From NCBI GenBank assembly GCA_002437435.1, contig DJPV01000022.1, forward strand, positions 1-8,799: a stretch of 8,799 nt of DNA, read 5' to 3'. Positions 6,201 through 8,799 of the stretch are shown here, piece after piece (position 1 is the stretch's first letter; every line of letters begins with the position of its first letter). The position numbers and the translations under genes are program-made. The notes beneath the pieces are model-generated. The model had not been told where the DNA came from, ran no database searches, and saw nothing but the letters and a program-made list of their open reading frames with translations. Source of the DNA: Lachnospiraceae bacterium UBA6403 (GTDB lineage Bacteria; Bacillota; Clostridia; Lachnospirales; Lachnospiraceae).

Positions 6201-8799
6201 GATCATTGATGAGTCCAGTCTGGAGGATATTACTACCGGTACATATGCAATTAATAACATTGTTGCACATGATGGATTCCAGATCACAGATATCCAGCTG
6301 GACGGAAAGTCTATTATAAATGATAACAGTTATGTTACAAAGAATTCGGAAACAGGAGAATACAATGTAGTATTATCGGTATCTGAATATCGTGGTGAGA
6401 CGATAAAATTTGCTGTTAAAGCAAAGTCAACCGTAGAATCGATCAGCATTGAGCGTTTCCCAAATAAAACAGCATTTGCCAAAGGGGATACATTTAGTCT
6501 GGATGGTCTGAAGGTAGTAAAAACTTATAAGAATAAGAAGACGGAATCGGTTGATATTGACAAGGAACTGAAAATTACAGGCTATAATATGAGCAATGTC
6601 TCTGCACAGACAGTAACGCTTCAGTATATTGCAGATGACAGATACAGTGATGATATAACAGCGTCTTATAATATAACTGTATTTGATTTTGCAGGCTTAA
6701 ATCAGACAAAAACAACACTTACTGCAGGCAACGAATCATTTGTTGCTACAAATATAGATAATACAGAGCATGTTGTTGAGTTTGCATTAGATAAGAATGT
6801 TGGTGATATATCAGCACTGAAAGATAAGATCCATCTTCAGGTACAGGGATTTACAAATACGGTCGGTCAGATTGATTTTGTATCAAGTGAAGTGATCGGA
6901 CAGAATGCAGTTGAAGCAACGTATGTAGCAGATATATATGTAGATAAGGCAAAAACGGTTGTAATCCAATATACAGTTGTGATCACACAGCCGACATTAT
7001 ACTATGATCTTACAGATGCGGAAGTAACAATAAATGGTGAATATACTTACAATGGCACACAGCAGACACCAGATAAGGAAGATATCGAAGTTACGATTGA
7101 TGGAACAGTAGTTCCGAAAGATCAGTATACGGTAGAGTATGGTGAGAATGTGAATGCCGGTACCGGTAAACTTACGATCAAGGGCGATGGTATCCATACT
7201 ACAAACAGCAAAGAAGAAGCATTTACAATCGCAAAAGCGAAGCTTACAGATATCGATGCGCTTGTGAGATCAAATGAATTTACGGTTCAGAATGATGTGA
7301 AGCATGAGCTTCAGATAGAATTTGGCGAGATCGAAGGCCTTTCAGCAGATGAATATACGGTATCTTATAAGAAGGTATCCGATCAGTCAAATATCGTAGC
7401 AAGTGTATTAAACGGAGTTATCACGACTGCTTATGACACATCATATTCTAAAGCAGGAACAGCAGAGATTGCTGTAATTGTAACAATTAAGGATAAGGCA
7501 GTAAACTATTATGCAGATTCTGTTTTATCCCATTCTATAAAGGTTGCATTAACAAAGTATGTAAAGGGAACCAATATTACCATTACTTCTGACTCCGATG
7601 ATTTTGCATGGGATGCATCAGCCGGTGAATATAAGGTAACACTTTATAAGGGCGAGAAGGTCTGGATTGAAGCAAAACTTAATGATGGATCAACAGATGT
7701 TATTGATTACAAGGTTGCAGAAGGCGGAGAGCAGATCGCTGCCTGCGATGGAAATTCCATTTCCGCATTAGGCGAGGGATCGACCACGATTACAGCAAGC
7801 ACAGGTAAGGGTGCAACAACAAAGAGGATTGCGGTAACAGTCCTTCCGACAACGAAGCTTGAATTAACCGGTACAGCGATTTATGAGAAAGTATTTGGAG
7901 ATAGTGCATTTACACTGGATGTAGCTCTGAAGAATACAGCACTTGAATCCAAGCTCTCTGCATTACGGTATGTTTCGGCCGATTCGGAGGTTGCAACTGT
8001 AGACGAGGATGGTAATGTTACTATAACGGGAAGTGGTGAGACTACAATTACAGTAACATCCTATACAGAAGAAAGAGCATATTCCTCAGGAGAGTTTGTG
8101 GTAACGATCAAAGTTGAGACACCACATACGAAGCATATCAAAGATAATGGAACAAGAGTTGAGCCAACCTGTGAGAAAAATGGTTCTATTACTTATAGAT
8201 GTACCGAGTGCAATGAGGTTATGGACATCGTAGAGCTGCCGGCAACCGGACATAAATGGGATGAAGGAAAGGTTACAACACAGCCAACTACAAAGGCAGA
8301 GGGTGTAAAGACATATACCTGTAGTGTCTGCAAAAAGACAAGAACAGAGTCGATTGCAAAACTTGAAGAACCAGTGGATCCTACACCGGTGGATCCAACA
8401 CCAGTGACCCCTACACCGGTGAACCCAACACCGGAAAAACCGACAGTAAAACCGATCAAGAAAGGTGATGTGCTTTCTGATGACAGTAAGGCTGCAAAGG
8501 TTCAGGTTATAAGCACATCCAAGAAAACAGTTGCATATAAAGCACCTGTAAATAAAAAGGCAAAGACTGTCAGCATTCCGGCAACTGTGAAGATCAGAGG
8601 TACGAAATACAAAGTAACACAGATCGCAGAGGGTGCTTTTAAGAATAATAAGAAAGTAACAAAGGTTACAATTGGAAGTAATGTTAGTAAGATTTCCAAG
8701 AATGCTTTCAGCGGAGCTGCAAAACTTAAAACTATCACAATTGGACAGAACGTAACGGAGATTGGAGCAAATGCATTTAAGGGCTGTAAGGTTCTTACC
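3265..8799 (+). CDS. Giant secreted multidomain surface protein, 3' end outside window
   Basis: One frame is open from TTG at 3265 to the last base: 1845 codons, no stop. Residues 1-41 form a signal peptide: KQIIEFVKR n-region, hydrophobic core 11-28, likely AAA cleavage at 39-41. Next come a three-unit beta-prism-like domain (45-222), a region of unclear fold (223-350), a predicted beta-helix (about 350-795) with GAGIGSG-type turns, and further strand-rich repeats to about 942 (for example LIINGTLTVKG). Then follow a domain of unknown type (953-1056), Big_3 (1057-1140), more Ig-like domains to about 1618, a CxxC module (1621-1700), a Pro/Thr linker (1701-1726) and BspA-type leucine-rich repeats (from about 1784). 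The product is almost certainly exported and probably surface-attached, with adhesin or glycan-binding parts. No catalytic motif is seen. Any LPXTG, SLH or other anchor would lie beyond the window. It follows the LuxR-type gene by 70 bases and may be its target. Confidence 0.95.
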   Translation, partial: MKQIIEFVKRFMSVVVTAAMVFAMVTGIGDFFPKIKSEAAARQTLYICDIKSGGFSANYAGYTRLSIDGNAGNVNRGCGADAANDFIWVKTTTDPSQAYTRIWSVWQDGSGTSSSLDGYSVEKKTGDLNNGAGKKSGYIYIYATKDRNAGDPISSLGIWNDTDRKLQYAGGNSGSSLTSEYQQNVDSSWIRIDGDLNAHAGGAYIYLYCKRAPYVTPNDIRINFDGEYHRGYVESKTSGVSISYDNTGMCQVGSNTTKYAVSKSGMETAYGTFTNTITDPYGYDKYTKLEDGLWLGVKSTAETATKDDYSYSETDGLTIKSDKQMILFGTKSSKVMKGQIKAAGDIDVNLAIRSLTITRNTQGAAITVNPAEGKTVTITAYGTNNLTSSGAYAAIQKNGSGKLVLTSTTKGTINATAGNNATYGAAGIGGGTDKTLKVVSNIEINGNVIVKAKGSQPSNESYAAYGAAGIGSQYNVPVDGIRISENADVTAIGANGAAGIGSGANADAANIEIAGGIVNAAGGSGTIGSKSIGGAGIGSGAYINDEAKLASGITISGGNVTATGGDGGAGIGSGSDVEAADIKITDGIVTLATGGTDAAGVGSGANAKVSYIMISGGTVTAVGGANGAGIGSGLAGAASGIYISGNGDVTVTAGTDGAGVGSGKNASVDNININLEDTGKLIVNGAENGAGIGSGATDAVSEATNINISNTGSISIRARGNGAGIGAGLNSETSNINITGQDGKTEGKLTVIAANGPAVGAYAGEVKNVNVLTDATVNLSAENGIAVGALNGSSASDITIIGDNICGATAEDVPVLGTVSNSVLFVGKTYEVYGTATIRKSTHIKAGTTLELQSSSKVIIPKGVELVVDPQHDDVLPGALVWAPDSDAQLIINGTLTVKGTMAMDSEYGIIVLNGSLNLEENANIYGKFFMNGKYTGNGVITKGKNQTPEEGEIAVYLELDIDDGVTYNAKGNLAENQLIIDESSLEDITTGTYAINNIVAHDGFQITDIQLDGKSIINDNSYVTKNSETGEYNVVLSVSEYRGETIKFAVKAKSTVESISIERFPNKTAFAKGDTFSLDGLKVVKTYKNKKTESVDIDKELKITGYNMSNVSAQTVTLQYIADDRYSDDITASYNITVFDFAGLNQTKTTLTAGNESFVATNIDNTEHVVEFALDKNVGDISALKDKIHLQVQGFTNTVGQIDFVSSEVIGQNAVEATYVADIYVDKAKTVVIQYTVVITQPTLYYDLTDAEVTINGEYTYNGTQQTPDKEDIEVTIDGTVVPKDQYTVEYGENVNAGTGKLTIKGDGIHTTNSKEEAFTIAKAKLTDIDALVRSNEFTVQNDVKHELQIEFGEIEGLSADEYTVSYKKVSDQSNIVASVLNGVITTAYDTSYSKAGTAEIAVIVTIKDKAVNYYADSVLSHSIKVALTKYVKGTNITITSDSDDFAWDASAGEYKVTLYKGEKVWIEAKLNDGSTDVIDYKVAEGGEQIAACDGNSISALGEGSTTITASTGKGATTKRIAVTVLPTTKLELTGTAIYEKVFGDSAFTLDVALKNTALESKLSALRYVSADSEVATVDEDGNVTITGSGETTITVTSYTEERAYSSGEFVVTIKVETPHTKHIKDNGTRVEPTCEKNGSITYRCTECNEVMDIVELPATGHKWDEGKVTTQPTTKAEGVKTYTCSVCKKTRTESIAKLEEPVDPTPVDPTPVTPTPVNPTPEKPTVKPIKKGDVLSDDSKAAKVQVISTSKKTVAYKAPVNKKAKTVSIPATVKIRGTKYKVTQIAEGAFKNNKKVTKVTIGSNVSKISKNAFSGAAKLKTITIGQNVTEIGANAFKGCKVLT
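3397..3930 (+). other. Three-unit MABP/beta-prism-like domain (residues 45-222)
   Basis: Three units of about 55-65 residues share the pattern hydrophobic-W, GY or W-I, GDLN-GAGG, YIYLY, then I-x-x-I. The core of unit 1 is GNVNRGCGADAANDFIWVK (72-90), that of unit 2 is GDLNNGAGKKSGYIYIYA (126-143), and that of unit 3 is GDLNAHAGGAYIYLYCKR (194-211). The DLN-GAGG-YIYLY signature is like that of MABP-type beta-prism domains, which have internal three-fold symmetry and include membrane- or ligand-binding members. The repeat is directly visible; the family assignment is by recollection of the motif. Binding of lipid or glycan is inference. Confidence 0.6.
4529..4677 (+). repeat. 23-bp exact direct repeat
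   Basis: Bases 4529-4551 and 4655-4677 are identical over 23 bases (CATATGGAGCAGCC at the 5' side), offset by 126 bases, exactly 42 codons. They encode YGAAGIG twice at the start of the beta-helix. Recombination between them would delete or duplicate one in-frame turn. Confidence 0.85.
4534..5640 (+). repeat. Twelve GAGIGSG-type repeats, predicted beta-helix
   Basis: GAGIGSG or variants begin at residues 424, 466, 496, 534, 568, 598, 627, 657, 689, 722, 756 and 784, so the steps are 28-42 residues, mostly 29-34. Between turns the pattern is I-x-ISGG-x-VTATGG, that is, short strands alternating with Gly/Asn turns, as expected of a right-handed parallel beta-helix. Similar repeats are common in large surface proteins of gut Firmicutes, and some beta-helices of this kind bind pectin-type glycans. 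The motif decays toward the C-terminal end: GAGIGAG, then GPAVGAY, then GIAVGAL. Confidence 0.85.
6433..8118 (+). other. Block of bacterial Ig-like domains
   Basis: Residues 1057-1140 match Big_3: SISIERFPNKTAFAKGDTF, then a LDGLKVVKTYKNKK strand pair, a TGYNMSNVSAQTVTLQY core and a final strand. Residues 1245-1328 resemble the repeat ending TGKLTIKGDG found in many clostridial surface proteins. Residues 1433-1527 and 1529-1618 resemble Big_2: a strand of the ISALGEGSTTITAS or VTITGSGETTITVTS type near the end of each is characteristic. Residues 1142-1244 and 1329-1432 are also strand-rich but not assigned. Such domains act as stalks that hold distal binding domains away from the cell wall. 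The Big_3 call is firm; the others are by resemblance. Confidence 0.7.
8125..8364 (+). other. Tandem CxxC zinc-ribbon-like module
   Basis: Residues 1621-1700 hold two copies of a pattern common in large clostridial surface proteins: PTC-x(5)-G-x(3)-Y-x-C-x-x-C, then a PATGHKW link, then a second Y-x-C-x-x-C. Cysteines are C1636, C1646, C1649, C1686 and C1689. The second copy reads PTT where the first reads PTC, so its first cysteine is missing. Two CxxC pairs could bind zinc or form disulfides; no function is established from the sequence. Confidence 0.65.
8371..8430 (+). repeat. Tandem 30-bp repeat coding a Pro/Thr linker
   Basis: Bases 8371-8400 and 8401-8430 are two copies of a 30-base unit with five differences, confined to two codons. 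They encode PVDPTPVDPT and PVTPTPVNPT. The result is a flexible extended spacer between the CxxC module and the leucine-rich repeats, a site prone to length variation between strains. Confidence 0.85.
8614..8799 (+). repeat. BspA-type leucine-rich repeats (LRR_5), cut by window end
   Basis: From about residue 1784 the protein reads ITQ-like strands followed by AEGAFKNNKKVTKVTIGSNV, then SKISKNAFSGAAKLKTITIG, then TEIGANAFKGCKVLT. The I-x-x-x-AF-x-x-x-x-x-L-x-x-I-x-I-x-x-x-V period of about 23 residues is that of LRR_5/BspA repeats of surface adhesins. The preceding 50 residues (SIPATVKIRGTKYKV) form the usual N-terminal cap. The number of repeats cannot be known from this window. Confidence 0.88.

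Noticed and set aside
8193..8459. Minus-strand frame rich in Gly-Val-Gly-Ser-Thr repeats
   Set aside because: It is the antisense of the 30-bp Pro/Thr linker repeat and the CxxC module.

Overview
The window most resembles a low-to-moderate-GC gut Firmicute of the Lachnospiraceae type (Roseburia, Eubacterium rectale or Coprococcus relatives). The reasons are strong AGGAGG-type ribosome sites, a MalT-like LuxR regulator, and a giant secreted protein that combines GAGIGSG repeats, Ig-like folds, CxxC modules and BspA-type leucine-rich repeats. Genus cannot be decided from the sequence.

Layout, all on the + strand. Bases 1-248 hold what may be the last codons of an upstream gene, a convincing rho-independent terminator (74-106) and a candidate promoter. 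Bases 249-1544 encode an AAA_14/DUF4143 ATPase with intact Walker motifs and a C-terminal PD-(D/E)xK-like module. It is probably a self-contained gene unrelated to its neighbours. Bases 1545-1691 hold a stem-loop and a good sigma-A-type promoter (TATACA-17-TATAAT). Bases 1692-3194 encode a 500-residue helical protein with a C-terminal LuxR helix-turn-helix. It is like the C-terminal half of MalT-type regulators but has no NTPase domain.

The dominant gene starts at 3265 with TTG, eight bases after a perfect AGGAGG, and stays open to the end of the window (5535 bases, 1845 codons, no stop). Its product has: a signal peptide; three copies of a 55-65-residue unit resembling an MABP-type beta-prism; a predicted parallel beta-helix with twelve GAGIGSG-like turns; several Ig-like domains including a clear Big_3; a CxxC zinc-ribbon-like module; a Pro/Thr linker; and the first BspA-type leucine-rich repeats. 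The C-terminus and any cell-wall anchor lie outside the window.

Only 70 bases, including an 11-bp hairpin, separate the LuxR-type regulator from the giant surface-protein gene. The likely unit of function is therefore a regulator plus the adhesin or glycan-binding surface protein it may control. The strongest candidate novelty is the N-terminal three-fold repeat and its combination with the beta-helix.
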